A stretch of DNA of 64,000 nucleotides from Burkholderia ubonensis (GTDB taxonomy: Bacteria; Pseudomonadota; Gammaproteobacteria; Burkholderiales; Burkholderiaceae), in the NCBI RefSeq assembly GCF_001718695.1, contig NZ_CP013422.1, positions 992,001 through 1,056,000 on the forward strand, given 5' to 3'. A program made the translations under genes and the position numbers. This document shows positions 17,563-25,896 of this stretch, piece after piece; position 1 is the first letter of the stretch; each line of letters starts with the position of its first letter. Under the pieces are notes generated by a model. That model worked only from the letters and a program-made list of their open reading frames with translations. It had not been told where the DNA came from and ran no database searches.

Positions 17563-17701
17563 GACGATGCCCCATTCAGGTGGCGAGTTAGGGATAACCC
17601 TAATCATAGATGAGGCGCACCGCTCTGTGAAATGCGATTTTGTAATATGGTAATTATTTGCGGGTTCTGTTGCCGCGACGCAACATGAACCATCGTGATC
17701 G

Positions 17702-19372
17702 TCACAGCCCGCCGATCCACCCGAACCGCCACGACAGCCGCCGCGTCGCGGCGAGCAGCGCTTGCGCGAGGCCGCTGTCGGGCCCGTGCGGGAAGCCGCG
17801 CGACGCGCCGATGATCGCGATCACGAGCCGGATGCTGCCGGTGTGATCGAACACGGGCGCGGCGACCGTCGCGATGCCGGGCACCGGTGCGTCGAACGCG
17901 AAGTCGACGCCTTCCGCGCGGATCTGCGCGAGGCGCACGCGGAACGCATCGTCGGCCGGCGCCGCGCGCCCCGCGAGGCGCACGGGTTCGCCGGCGAGCA
18001 GGCCGGCCAGCACGTCGTCGGTCATGCCGGCCGCGAAGCTGCGGCCGATCGCCGTATTGACGAGCGACATCACGGTGCCGACCTGCAGGCTCACGTGCTG
18101 CGGCCGCGCCGATTCCTCGAAGCGGATCACGGTCGGCCCGAGCGGCCCGAGCGTCGCGGCTGCGACGCTCATGTCGGTCGCTTCGGCGAGCGCGACGATC
18201 TCGGCTTCCGCGTCGCGCGCCGGCGACACGCGCTGCATCGCGATCAGGCCGAGCGCCTGGCTGAGCGGCCCGGCGTCGAAGCAGCCGGCCGCGTCGCGGC
18301 TCAGCAGGCCGATCTTCAGCAGGCTCACCAGATGCGGAAACGCCTTCGCGGCCGGCATGCCAGCCGCCGCCGCGAGATCGCGCAGCGGCAGCGCGCGGCC
18401 TGCCGACACGAGCGCGAGCAGCAGGCCGCCGGTGCTGTCGAGGGCGTTGATCCCGCGCTGCGCCTTCGCGTCGTCGGCGAGCGCGGGCGGCACGCGCGGC
18501 GCGGCCGGCGTGCCCGGCCGCACGTCGGGCGCGGCGTCGAGCGACGCAGTGGCTTGCCGTGCCGCGTCGCGCAGGGCGGTCGCGATCGGGCCGTCCCACG
18601 CGACGTCGATCGACCCCGTCGAACCGATCACCGTCAGCGCGAGCTGCAGGCGGCCGTCCGCGTCGAGCACCGGCACGCACAGCGCGCTGACGCCGGGGCT
18701 CGGCAGGTCGACGCTGCGCTCGATGCCGCGCTGGCGGATCGCGTCGAGTTCGGCGCGCGACGGGTGCGCGTCGGCCCGGGCATGTGCGTCGGCGTGTGTG
18801 TATTCATGCGCATCTGCACCGGCGGCGTGGCTGGCCGCCATCGCGTCGAGCTGCGCGGGCTCGCCGAACGCGCGGAATACGCGGCCGGTCGCCGTCGTGT
18901 CGAGCGACATCACCGATCCCACGTGCAGGTTCACGTGCAGCGGATAGCCGCCGTGCTCGATGCGCACGATCGTCGGCCCGAGCGCGCCCGGCACCGACAG
19001 CGCAACGCTCAGCCCGACGCTTTCCGCGAGCCGCGCCGCGTGCGGCAAGGCCGCGCGATACGCCGGCTGCCGCTCGATCGACATCAGGCCGAGCCGCAGC
19101 GACAGCGGCCCTGGCTCGTAATTGCCGGTGATCGCGTCGCGCTTCACGAGGGCAAGGCGCGTCAGGCTCACCAGATAGGTATGCGCCTGCGCGGTCGACA
19201 GCTCTGCGGCCGCCGCCAGCTCGGACAGCCCGAGCGGCTTGCGCCGCCGCGCGAGCGCGTCGAGCAGCCGGCCGCCCACCTCGACGCTCTGGATGCCGCG
19301 CTGCGCCTTCTGCGGCGCGTCGTCCGCGCGATCTTCATCGTTCTGCACTGCGTTCACCTGAAATCGAAACAT
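17702..19372 (-). CDS. Tandem double IclR-type regulator
   Basis: A 556-aa protein formed by two complete IclR units in one chain (IclR regulators are normally 250-280 aa). Unit 1: winged helix around residues 23-90 (QRGIQSVEVGGRLLDAL ... LSTAQAHTYLVSL), effector domain to about 280. Unit 2: winged helix around 303-365 (QRGINALDSTGGLLLAL ... MPAAKAFPHLVSL), effector domain to the end. The units align in order and share motifs such as VGTVMSL and G-R. A DAH-rich insert (residues 187-203) interrupts the first effector domain. It is divergent from an MBL-fold protein and an MFS permease, which it probably controls. A start at 19438 is possible but reads into the promoter region. Confidence 0.88.
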   Translation of the reverse strand: MFRFQVNAVQNDEDRADDAPQKAQRGIQSVEVGGRLLDALARRRKPLGLSELAAAAELSTAQAHTYLVSLTRLALVKRDAITGNYEPGPLSLRLGLMSIERQPAYRAALPHAARLAESVGLSVALSVPGALGPTIVRIEHGGYPLHVNLHVGSVMSLDTTATGRVFRAFGEPAQLDAMAASHAAGADAHEYTHADAHARADAHPSRAELDAIRQRGIERSVDLPSPGVSALCVPVLDADGRLQLALTVIGSTGSIDVAWDGPIATALRDAARQATASLDAAPDVRPGTPAAPRVPPALADDAKAQRGINALDSTGGLLLALVSAGRALPLRDLAAAAGMPAAKAFPHLVSLLKIGLLSRDAAGCFDAGPLSQALGLIAMQRVSPARDAEAEIVALAEATDMSVAAATLGPLGPTVIRFEESARPQHVSLQVGTVMSLVNTAIGRSFAAGMTDDVLAGLLAGEPVRLAGRAAPADDAFRVRLAQIRAEGVDFAFDAPVPGIATVAAPVFDHTGSIRLVIAIIGASRGFPHGPDSGLAQALLAATRRLSWRFGWIGGL

Positions 19373-19442
19373 CCCGCATGGTATCCGACGCCATTTCTCG
19401 CGCCCGTTCCCACGTTTACCCGTATTAAACAATAGCAAGCAG

Positions 19443-19479
19443 ATTTGCCATTGACAAATGAACGGCGCGGGACGATGAT
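19443..19479 (+). promoter_or_regulatory. Candidate promoter and IclR operator for the MBL/MFS genes
   Basis: TTGACA at 19451-19456 and GATGAT at 19474-19479 are 17 bp apart, a plausible sigma-70 pair. The -35 lies inside the inverted repeat ATTTG-N7-CAAAT (19443-19459), so a bound dimer would block or contact RNA polymerase. Placement between divergent regulator and target fits. Confidence 0.5.
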
Positions 19480-19523
19480 CCGCTCAACCCCTCAACACAT
19501 GGCTCGCAGCCACGGAACCCCAT

Positions 19524-20483
19524 ATGGCCAAAGCATTCGCCTCTCAAGCCGACCTGGAAGAGAAGAAGATCACCTGGACCCGGCTCTCCGAAAACGCGTA
19601 CGCATATACCGCCGAAGGCGACCCGAACTCGGGCGTGATCATCGGCGACGACAGCGTGCTGATCGTCGACACCACGGCGACGCCCGCGATGGCGCAGGAC
19701 CTGATCGCGAAGATCCGCGGCGTTACCGACAAGCCGATCAAGCACGTCGTGCTGTCGCACTATCACGCGGTGCGCGTGCTCGGCGCGTCCGCATACTTCG
19801 CCGAAGGCGCGCAGCACGTGATCGCGAGCCGCGGCACCTACGAGATGATCGTCGAGCGCGGCGAGGCCGACATGAAGTCGGAGATCGAGCGCTTCCCGCG
19901 CCTGTTCGCGGGCGTCGAGACGGTGCCGGGCCTGACCTGGCCGACGCTCGTGTTCGAGCGCGAGATCACGCTGTTCCTCGGCAAGCTCGAAGTGAAGATC
20001 ATGCATGTCGGCTCGGGCCACACGAAGGGCGACACGATCGTGTGGCTGCCGTCGCAGAAGGTGCTGTTCTCGGGCGACCTCGTCGAATACGACGCCGCGT
20101 GCTACTGCGGCGACGCGCAGCTCGAACAGTGGCCGGCGACGCTCGAGGCGCTGCGCGCGCTCGGCGCCGAGAAGCTCGTGCCCGGCCGCGGCCCGGCGCT
20201 GCTGAACCCGGCCGAAGTGAACCAGGGCCTCGACTACACGAAGGACTTCGTCACGACGCTGCTCGCGCAGGGCCGCAAGGCCGTCGAGCGCAAGCTCGAC
20301 CTCAAGGCCGCGATGGCGCTCACGCGCGAAGCGATGGACCCGAAGTTCGGCCAGGTGTTCATCTACGAGCACTGCTTGCCGTTCGACGTGTCGCGCGCGT
20401 TCGACGAGGCAAGCGGCATCACGCATCCGCGCATCTGGACCGCCGAGCGCGACAAGGAAATGTGGGCCGCGCTGCAGGACTGA
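19524..20483 (+). CDS. MBL-fold hydrolase-like protein with altered metal motif
   Basis: A 319-aa metallo-beta-lactamase-fold protein (SoxH-like in general order): strand pair VIIGDDSVLIVDTTATPAMA, motif region HVVLSHYHAVRVLG, GSGHTKGDTIVWLP with the third-site His, and FSGDLVEYDA with the bridging Asp. The canonical H-x-H-x-D-H is H79-Y-H81-A-V83-R84 here, so the Asp and last His that bind the second metal are missing; a single-metal or non-canonical site is expected. It may hydrolyse an ester, lactone or thioester taken up by the MFS permease encoded downstream. Divergent from the double IclR-type regulator. Confidence 0.85.
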   Translation: MAKAFASQADLEEKKITWTRLSENAYAYTAEGDPNSGVIIGDDSVLIVDTTATPAMAQDLIAKIRGVTDKPIKHVVLSHYHAVRVLGASAYFAEGAQHVIASRGTYEMIVERGEADMKSEIERFPRLFAGVETVPGLTWPTLVFEREITLFLGKLEVKIMHVGSGHTKGDTIVWLPSQKVLFSGDLVEYDAACYCGDAQLEQWPATLEALRALGAEKLVPGRGPALLNPAEVNQGLDYTKDFVTTLLAQGRKAVERKLDLKAAMALTREAMDPKFGQVFIYEHCLPFDVSRAFDEASGITHPRIWTAERDKEMWAALQD

Positions 20484-20640
20484 GCGGCCCATGACGGCGG
20501 GGCGTCCGGGCGGACGTCCCGCCTTTGCGCGGCGCCCGCAGGGCTCGCTGCGTTTCTTCGATCTCACAAGAAAGCAGGGCGCACGCACGCCCTCGGAGAC
20601 TGCTGCGCGCTCGATTCGCGCAGCACGTTTGGAGACAGAC

Positions 20641-21978
20641 ATGCCCCAATCCCTTCCCGCCGAAGCGGCGGTCGCGTCCGCGTCGGCTTCCGACGACCAA
20701 CTGCTGTTCCGCAAGATCGCGTGGCGGATCATCCCGTTCCTGTTCCTCTGCTACGTCGTGTCGTTCCTCGACCGCATCAACATCGGCTTCGCGCAGTTGC
20801 AGATGAAGCACGACCTCGGTTTCAGCGATGCGATGTACGGCCTCGGCGCGGCCGTGTTCTACGTCGGCTACGTATTTTGCGAAGTGCCGAGCAACCTGCT
20901 GCTCGCGCGCTTCGGCGCGCGCCGCACGTTCACGCGGATCATGCTGCTGTGGGGCATCGCGTCGGTGGGGATGATGTTCGTGTCGAAGCCGTCGCATTTC
21001 TACGTGCTGCGCTTCCTGCTCGGCGTGTTCGAGGCCGGCTTCTTTCCCGGCATCGTGCTGTACCTGACCTGGTGGTTCCCGGCGAACCGGCGCGCGGCGG
21101 CGATCTCGGTGTTCTTCGCCGGCGTGGCGGTCGCGGGCGTGCTCGGCGGGCTGATGTCGGGCTGGATCATGCGCGACATGGCCGGCGTGCTCGGCCTCTA
21201 CGGCTGGCAATGGATGTTCGCGATCGAGGGCGCGCCCGCGGTCGTGCTCGCGTTCGTCGCGCTCGCGTATCTCGTCGACCGGCCGCAGGACGCGGCGTGG
21301 CTCACGCCGGACGAGAAGGCGCGCGTCGCGGCGCTCTGCGCGCACGGGCAGGGTCGCGAGGGGGCACACGGCGCACACGGTCCGGGCAGCTTCGCCGCCG
21401 CGCTGCTGAATCCGCGCGTCTACCTGTTCGCGTTCATCTATTTCTCGCTGACCTGCGCGTCGCTGACGCTCAACTTCTGGATGCCGCTGATGATTCGCGA
21501 TTTCGGCGTGACCGACGTCGTGGCCGTCAGCCTCTATACGGTCGTGCCGAACGCGATCGGCGCGATCGGCCTGATCGTGATCGCGCGCCGCTCGGATCGC
21601 ACCGGCGAGCGCCGCGGGCATTTTGCGTGCTGCACGATCGGCGGCGGGATCGCGCTCGCCGCGCTGACGCTGCATCTGCACAGTTTCGCGGCGATGCTCG
21701 CATGCCTGTCGATCGCCGCGACGCTGATCTTCGCTGCGCTGCCGATCTTCTGGGCGGTGCCGACCGGCTACCTGTCCGGCAAGGCCGCCGCGGGCGGGAT
21801 CGCGCTGATCAGCAGCATCGGCATCACCAGCGGCATCGTCAGCCCGTGGGTGATCGGCCTGATCCGCACGCGCACCGGCAGCATGGATCTCGCCGTGTAT
21901 CTGCTGGCCGCGCTGCTGGTTGCGAGCGGCGTCGCGCTGCTGCTTGGCGTGAAGGGCGACGCGGGGCGACGGGGGTGA
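20641..21978 (+). CDS. MFS transporter, anion:cation symporter (phthalate permease-like) group
   Basis: A 445-aa twelve-helix carrier. The N terminus reads RIIPFLFLCYVVSFLDRINIGFAQLQM, the hallmark of the ACS family (tartrate, phthalate, glucarate and hydroxyphenylacetate carriers), followed by GARRTFTRIMLLWG and the FFPGIVLYLTWWFP segment. The central cytoplasmic loop has a His/Gly-rich stretch (AHGQGREGAHGAHGPG). It lies 157 bases after the MBL-fold gene and the two are probably co-transcribed under the double IclR regulator: uptake of an organic anion and its hydrolysis. GGAGACAGAC precedes the ATG. Confidence 0.92.
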   Translation: MPQSLPAEAAVASASASDDQLLFRKIAWRIIPFLFLCYVVSFLDRINIGFAQLQMKHDLGFSDAMYGLGAAVFYVGYVFCEVPSNLLLARFGARRTFTRIMLLWGIASVGMMFVSKPSHFYVLRFLLGVFEAGFFPGIVLYLTWWFPANRRAAAISVFFAGVAVAGVLGGLMSGWIMRDMAGVLGLYGWQWMFAIEGAPAVVLAFVALAYLVDRPQDAAWLTPDEKARVAALCAHGQGREGAHGAHGPGSFAAALLNPRVYLFAFIYFSLTCASLTLNFWMPLMIRDFGVTDVVAVSLYTVVPNAIGAIGLIVIARRSDRTGERRGHFACCTIGGGIALAALTLHLHSFAAMLACLSIAATLIFAALPIFWAVPTGYLSGKAAAGGIALISSIGITSGIVSPWVIGLIRTRTGSMDLAVYLLAALLVASGVALLLGVKGDAGRRG

Positions 21979-22000
21979 TTTAGGGGCGAGCGCCGCCGCG

Positions 22001-22801
22001 CTACCGCGCAACCACATAACGCGCCGCCGGCGCGTTCGCCGACAGATGCGGGGCCATCGTGCGCCGCGCGGCTTCATAGGCGTCCCACTCTTCGCCGGCA
22101 TGCAGCGGCGGGATCGTCACGAGCTCGCCGCGATCGAAGCCGACCAGCGCCGCGTCGACGAGCTCGGACGCCGACATGACGATGGCCTTGGGCAGGTGCT
22201 CGAGCGGGAGGCCGCCGGTCTCCCAGAAATCGGTGGCGGTCGCGCCGGGCAGCACCGCTTGCACCTGCACGCCCTTGTCGGCGAGCTCGTGATGCAGCGA
22301 CTGGCTGAACGCGAGCACGAACGCCTTGCTGCCGCCGTAGACGCCGTTGAGCGTTTCCGGCGAGATCGCGACGATCGACGAGATGTTGATCACGGCGCCC
22401 TTGCCGCGCGCGACGAAGCCCGGGACGGCCGCATACGTGAGGCGGGTGAGGGCGGTGACGTTCAGGTCGATCAGCCGCGTCATCGCGTCGACATCGCTGT
22501 CGATGAGCGGCGTATGCGTGCCCACGCCCGCGTTGTTGACCAGCAGCGTGATGCTGGCATCCTGCTTCAGCTTCGCTTCGACGCCGGCGAGTTCGGCGCG
22601 GTCGTTGAGGTCCGCGGCGATGATCTCGACGCTGCGGCGCGTGTCGTTCGTGATGCGCTCGGCGAGGGCCGCCAGCCGGTCGCGGTTGCGCGCGACCAGG
22701 ATCAGGTCGTAGCCGCGGCGCGCCAGCCGGTCGGCGTAGATTGCGCCGATGCCCGTCGACGCGCCGGTCACGACGGCCGTACCTTGATGTGCTTGAGCCA
22801 T
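22001..22801 (-). CDS. SDR family oxidoreductase
   Basis: A 266-aa classical short-chain dehydrogenase: GASTGIGA near residue 15, LVNNAGVGTH, INISSIVAIS with the catalytic Ser, and YGGSKAF with the Y-x-x-x-K pair. The residue pattern after the second strand (VARNRDRLAAL, an Arg-containing loop) favours NADP(H). Substrate unknown. The gene is divergent from a GlxA-type regulator with 152 bases between starts. The tail (DAYEAARRTMAPHLSANAPAARY) matches the group of DltE/YqjQ-like dehydrogenases often regulated by an adjacent AraC protein. Confidence 0.92.
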   Translation of the reverse strand: MAQAHQGTAVVTGASTGIGAIYADRLARRGYDLILVARNRDRLAALAERITNDTRRSVEIIAADLNDRAELAGVEAKLKQDASITLLVNNAGVGTHTPLIDSDVDAMTRLIDLNVTALTRLTYAAVPGFVARGKGAVINISSIVAISPETLNGVYGGSKAFVLAFSQSLHHELADKGVQVQAVLPGATATDFWETGGLPLEHLPKAIVMSASELVDAALVGFDRGELVTIPPLHAGEEWDAYEAARRTMAPHLSANAPAARYVVAR

Positions 22802-22953
22802 GATGTCACTCCGTGTTGGGACAAAGGTTGAGTGCATGGCTGCATTCTGGCGTCGAATCGCCGCGACACAAATGACGTAGATGGGTATGATTTCGGACAT
22901 CGGGCCGGTCAATCGCGATCGCGACGCCCGCCCGCCCGCCTCCGGAGATATGC

Positions 22954-23916
22954 ATGCACCGGATCGGCTTTCTGATCAGCGACGGCTTTCAGATCATGGC
23001 GCTCGCGTCGCAATCGGTGTTCGAGTACGCGAACATGGTGGCGGGCGAGGCGTTCTATGCGCTCGAGAACTTCTCGGCAGACGGCGGCGAGGTGCGCTCG
23101 TCGCTCGGGCTGCGGGTCGCCACGCGGCCGTTGCGCGGCCGGCGCACCGACGTCGACACGTGGATCGTCGCGGGCGTCAACGATCCGTTGGCGTCGCCCG
23201 CGCCGGCCGCGGTCGTCGCGTTCCTGCGCCGTGCCAACCCGCGCGCGAGGCGCATCGCCGGAATCTGCACCGGCGCGTTCGTGCTCGCGGAGGCGGGCCT
23301 GCTGGCGCAGCGGCGCGCGACGACGCATTGGGCGTTCGGGCGCGACATGCAGAAGCGCTTTCCCGACATCCGCGTCGAGGACGACCGGATCTATATCGTC
23401 GACGGGCCGATCTGGACGTCCGCCGGCATGACGGCCGGCCTCGACCTCGCGCTCGCGATGGTGGAAAAGGATCTGGGGCCGGAGGCGGCCCGTTCGGTCG
23501 CGCACAAGCTGGTCATGCATCAGCGGCGGGCAGGCGGCCAGTCTCAGCATTCCGAAATGCTGGAGCTCGCGCCGAAATCGGACCGCATCCAGAATGCGCT
23601 GAACTATGCGCGCCGGAATCTGGGCCGCTCGCTGACGGTGGAGGAACTCGCCGGGACGGTTCACCTGAGTCCGCGCCAGTTCAGCCGTGTGTTCACGCGC
23701 GAAACCGGACAGTCTCCGGCCAAGGCCATCGAAAGGCTGCGGCTGGAGGCCGCGCGGCTGATGATCGAACAGAGCCGGCACCCGCTCGACGTCATCGCGA
23801 GGGAGACCGGCTTTCGCGATCGCCGGCACATGCGCGAAGCCTTCGTGCGCGGGTTCGGCCTGCCGCCGCAGACCATCCGGCGCGACGCGCGCGCAGACGT
23901 GGGCGAAGCCGGCTGA
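22954..23916 (+). CDS. GlxA family AraC-type transcriptional regulator
   Basis: A 320-aa regulator with an N-terminal DJ-1/PfpI-like ligand domain (MHRIGFLISDGFQIMALAS ... RIAGICTGAFVLAEAGLL, where the Cys sits at the nucleophile elbow) joined to an AraC DNA-binding domain (NLGRSLTVEELAGTVHLSPRQFSRVF and HPLDVIARETGFRDRRHMREAF). This is the GlxA/FtrA architecture. GGAGA lies seven bases before the ATG. It is divergent from the SDR gene and probably controls it; the ligand is unknown. Confidence 0.92.
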   Translation: MHRIGFLISDGFQIMALASQSVFEYANMVAGEAFYALENFSADGGEVRSSLGLRVATRPLRGRRTDVDTWIVAGVNDPLASPAPAAVVAFLRRANPRARRIAGICTGAFVLAEAGLLAQRRATTHWAFGRDMQKRFPDIRVEDDRIYIVDGPIWTSAGMTAGLDLALAMVEKDLGPEAARSVAHKLVMHQRRAGGQSQHSEMLELAPKSDRIQNALNYARRNLGRSLTVEELAGTVHLSPRQFSRVFTRETGQSPAKAIERLRLEAARLMIEQSRHPLDVIARETGFRDRRHMREAFVRGFGLPPQTIRRDARADVGEAG

Positions 23917-23990
23917 CGCGTCGCGGCGCCGTCTGCGCGCGTTATAAAAATCGCGCAGAATCGCGTCGATATCCTTCGCGAGGAGACACG

Positions 23991-25139
23991 ATGCACGCCG
24001 TCCCGTTCAACATCGAGATTCCGGATCATGCGCTCGCCGACCTGCGCCGGCGCCTGCGCGACACGCGCGTGCCGCTGCTGACGCCTGCCGAGCCTTGGCA
24101 GCAGGGCGTCGACGGCGCGTGGCTGCGCGACCTGACCGCGTACTGGGCCGAACGATTCGACTGGCGCGCGGCCGAGCAGGCGCTGAACCGCTTGCCGCAG
24201 TTCGTCGCGGACGTCGGCGGGCAGCGCGTGCATTTCATCCATCGGCGCGGCGCGGGGCCGAACCCGTATCCGCTCGTGATCACGCACGGCTGGCCAGGGT
24301 CGGTGTTCGAATTCGACGCGCTGATCGAGCGCCTGTGCGACCCCGCCGCGTTCGGCGGCGACCCGCACGACGCGTTCGACGTCGTCGCGCCGTCGCTGCC
24401 GGGCTTCCTGTTCTCGCCGCCGCCGGCGTCGCCCGGCGTCGCGGCATTTCAGGTCGCCGACTGCTGGGCCGCATTGATGGCCGGCCTCGGCTATCGCCGC
24501 TTCGGCGCGCAGGGCGGCGATCTCGGCGCGGGCGTGTCGATCGCGCTCGGCGCGCGACATGCGGACGTGGTCGACGGCATCCACCTCAACTACCTGCCGG
24601 GCAGTTACGAGCCTGCGATCGACGCGGCCGCACCGCTGACCGACGAAGAACGGGCGTTCGTCAAGGAGCGCGCCGAATGGGCCGCGCTGGAAGGCGGCTA
24701 TGCGCATGTGCACATGACGCGGCCGCAGACGCTCGCCGCCGCGCTCAACGACTCGCCGGCCGGGCTCGCCGCGTGGATCGCCGAGAAGTTTCGCGCGTGG
24801 AGCGATTGCGACGGCGACGTCGCGCGGCGGTTTTCGCACGACACGCTGCTGACCGGCATTTCGCTCTACTGGTTCAGCGCGTGCATCGGCTCGTCGATGC
24901 AGATGTATTGGGAGAACCGGCTGCAGCCGATGCGCTTCGCGGCCGGGCAGCGCGTGACGGTGCCGATCGCGTTCGCCCGCTTTCCGAAGGAGATCAGCCG
25001 GCCGCCGCGCAGCTGGGTCGAACGGGTGTTCGAGGTCGTGCAGTGGACCGACATGCCGAGCGGCGGCCATTTCGCGGCGATGGAAGAACCGGACCTGCTG
25101 GCCGACGATATTCGGCGGTTCTTTCGGCGTTTTCGATGA
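23991..25139 (+). CDS. Epoxide hydrolase family protein (alpha/beta hydrolase, microsomal type)
   Basis: A 382-aa protein with the N-terminal EHN domain (IEIPDHALADLRRRLRDTRVP) and alpha/beta-hydrolase core: oxyanion motif THGWPGSVFEF, nucleophile elbow GAQGGDLGAGVSIAL (Asp in G-x-D-x-G), lid tyrosines in LYWFSACIG, and the catalytic His in PSGGHFAAMEEPDLL. This is the juvenile-hormone/microsomal epoxide hydrolase arrangement. It opens epoxides to diols; the natural substrate is unknown. Start chosen by GAGGAGAC six bases upstream. It follows the GlxA regulator by 74 bases in the same direction. Confidence 0.92.
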   Translation: MHAVPFNIEIPDHALADLRRRLRDTRVPLLTPAEPWQQGVDGAWLRDLTAYWAERFDWRAAEQALNRLPQFVADVGGQRVHFIHRRGAGPNPYPLVITHGWPGSVFEFDALIERLCDPAAFGGDPHDAFDVVAPSLPGFLFSPPPASPGVAAFQVADCWAALMAGLGYRRFGAQGGDLGAGVSIALGARHADVVDGIHLNYLPGSYEPAIDAAAPLTDEERAFVKERAEWAALEGGYAHVHMTRPQTLAAALNDSPAGLAAWIAEKFRAWSDCDGDVARRFSHDTLLTGISLYWFSACIGSSMQMYWENRLQPMRFAAGQRVTVPIAFARFPKEISRPPRSWVERVFEVVQWTDMPSGGHFAAMEEPDLLADDIRRFFRRFR

Positions 25140-25226
25140 TGGGCGGCGGGCGGGTGGCAGACTCGGACGAGCGGGGCCGTCCGCCGCCCGCCCGGTCGGC
25201 CTCGCGGCGCGCCGCTGTTGCCGGTC

Positions 25227-25718
25227 TTAGCGGGTGACGAAGGCCGTCGCGTCGTGCGGTGCGGTACGCGCATGCTTGCGCTGCCGCAGCAGCGCGACGC
25301 GGCAATTCTCCCGCGCGGTCTCGCGGCCGCCGTCGTCGAGCAGCACGAGATCGCCGCGCATCACGTTGAACGTGATCACGTCTTCGCCGTCGCTGCCAAG
25401 CGTTTGCGGCGTATGGACGGAGCCGGCCGGTTCGAGCACCGTCGAGCCGGCGTGCGCGACCCAGTCGTATTCGACGTAGCGCCACGCGCCGTGCAATGTA
25501 TAGACGAATACCTGCCCGTCGTGGCGATGGCGCGGCAGCGTCCGGCCGGCGGGCATCTTCAGCAGCGCGGTCAGCGTGTCCTCGGCCGCGTTGATGTGCA
25601 GGTACTTGATCGCGAGGCCCGGCAGGTCCGGGCTCATCGGCAGCCACGGCAGCGCGTCGCCGGGCAGGCACGAGATCGGCGGCAGGTCGGTGGAGAGCGG
25701 GGCGGACGGCTGCATCAT
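25227..25718 (-). CDS. Cupin, 2,4'-dihydroxyacetophenone dioxygenase-like
   Basis: A 163-aa single-domain cupin. PRHRHDGQVFVYTLHGAWRY gives the first cupin motif with metal-binding histidines and Glu replaced by Gln; GSVHTPQTLG holds the second-motif His. The layout, including WLPMSPDLPGLAIKYL at the N terminus, matches the group annotated as 2,4'-dihydroxyacetophenone dioxygenase/ChrR-like cupins. Actual substrate is unknown. It stands alone, convergent with the epoxide hydrolase gene and followed on its upstream side by a LysR gene that reads in the same direction toward it, so co-regulation by that LysR is possible but not shown. Confidence 0.85.
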   Translation of the reverse strand: MMQPSAPLSTDLPPISCLPGDALPWLPMSPDLPGLAIKYLHINAAEDTLTALLKMPAGRTLPRHRHDGQVFVYTLHGAWRYVEYDWVAHAGSTVLEPAGSVHTPQTLGSDGEDVITFNVMRGDLVLLDDGGRETARENCRVALLRQRKHARTAPHDATAFVTR

Positions 25719-25896
25719 GGCGTGAGGCGGAGCGGAAACGGGAAGTGCGCATTATCGCAGAGGCGGATCGGGCGGCCGATGGGGGGCGCGGCGGTCGGCG
25801 CCGGGCACGGGGGCAACCGCCGACCGCCAACGGCGGTTCCACACATGCGCCGACATCCCGGCTACTTTGCCCGACGCGGCCGCCTCAATGCCCCGC

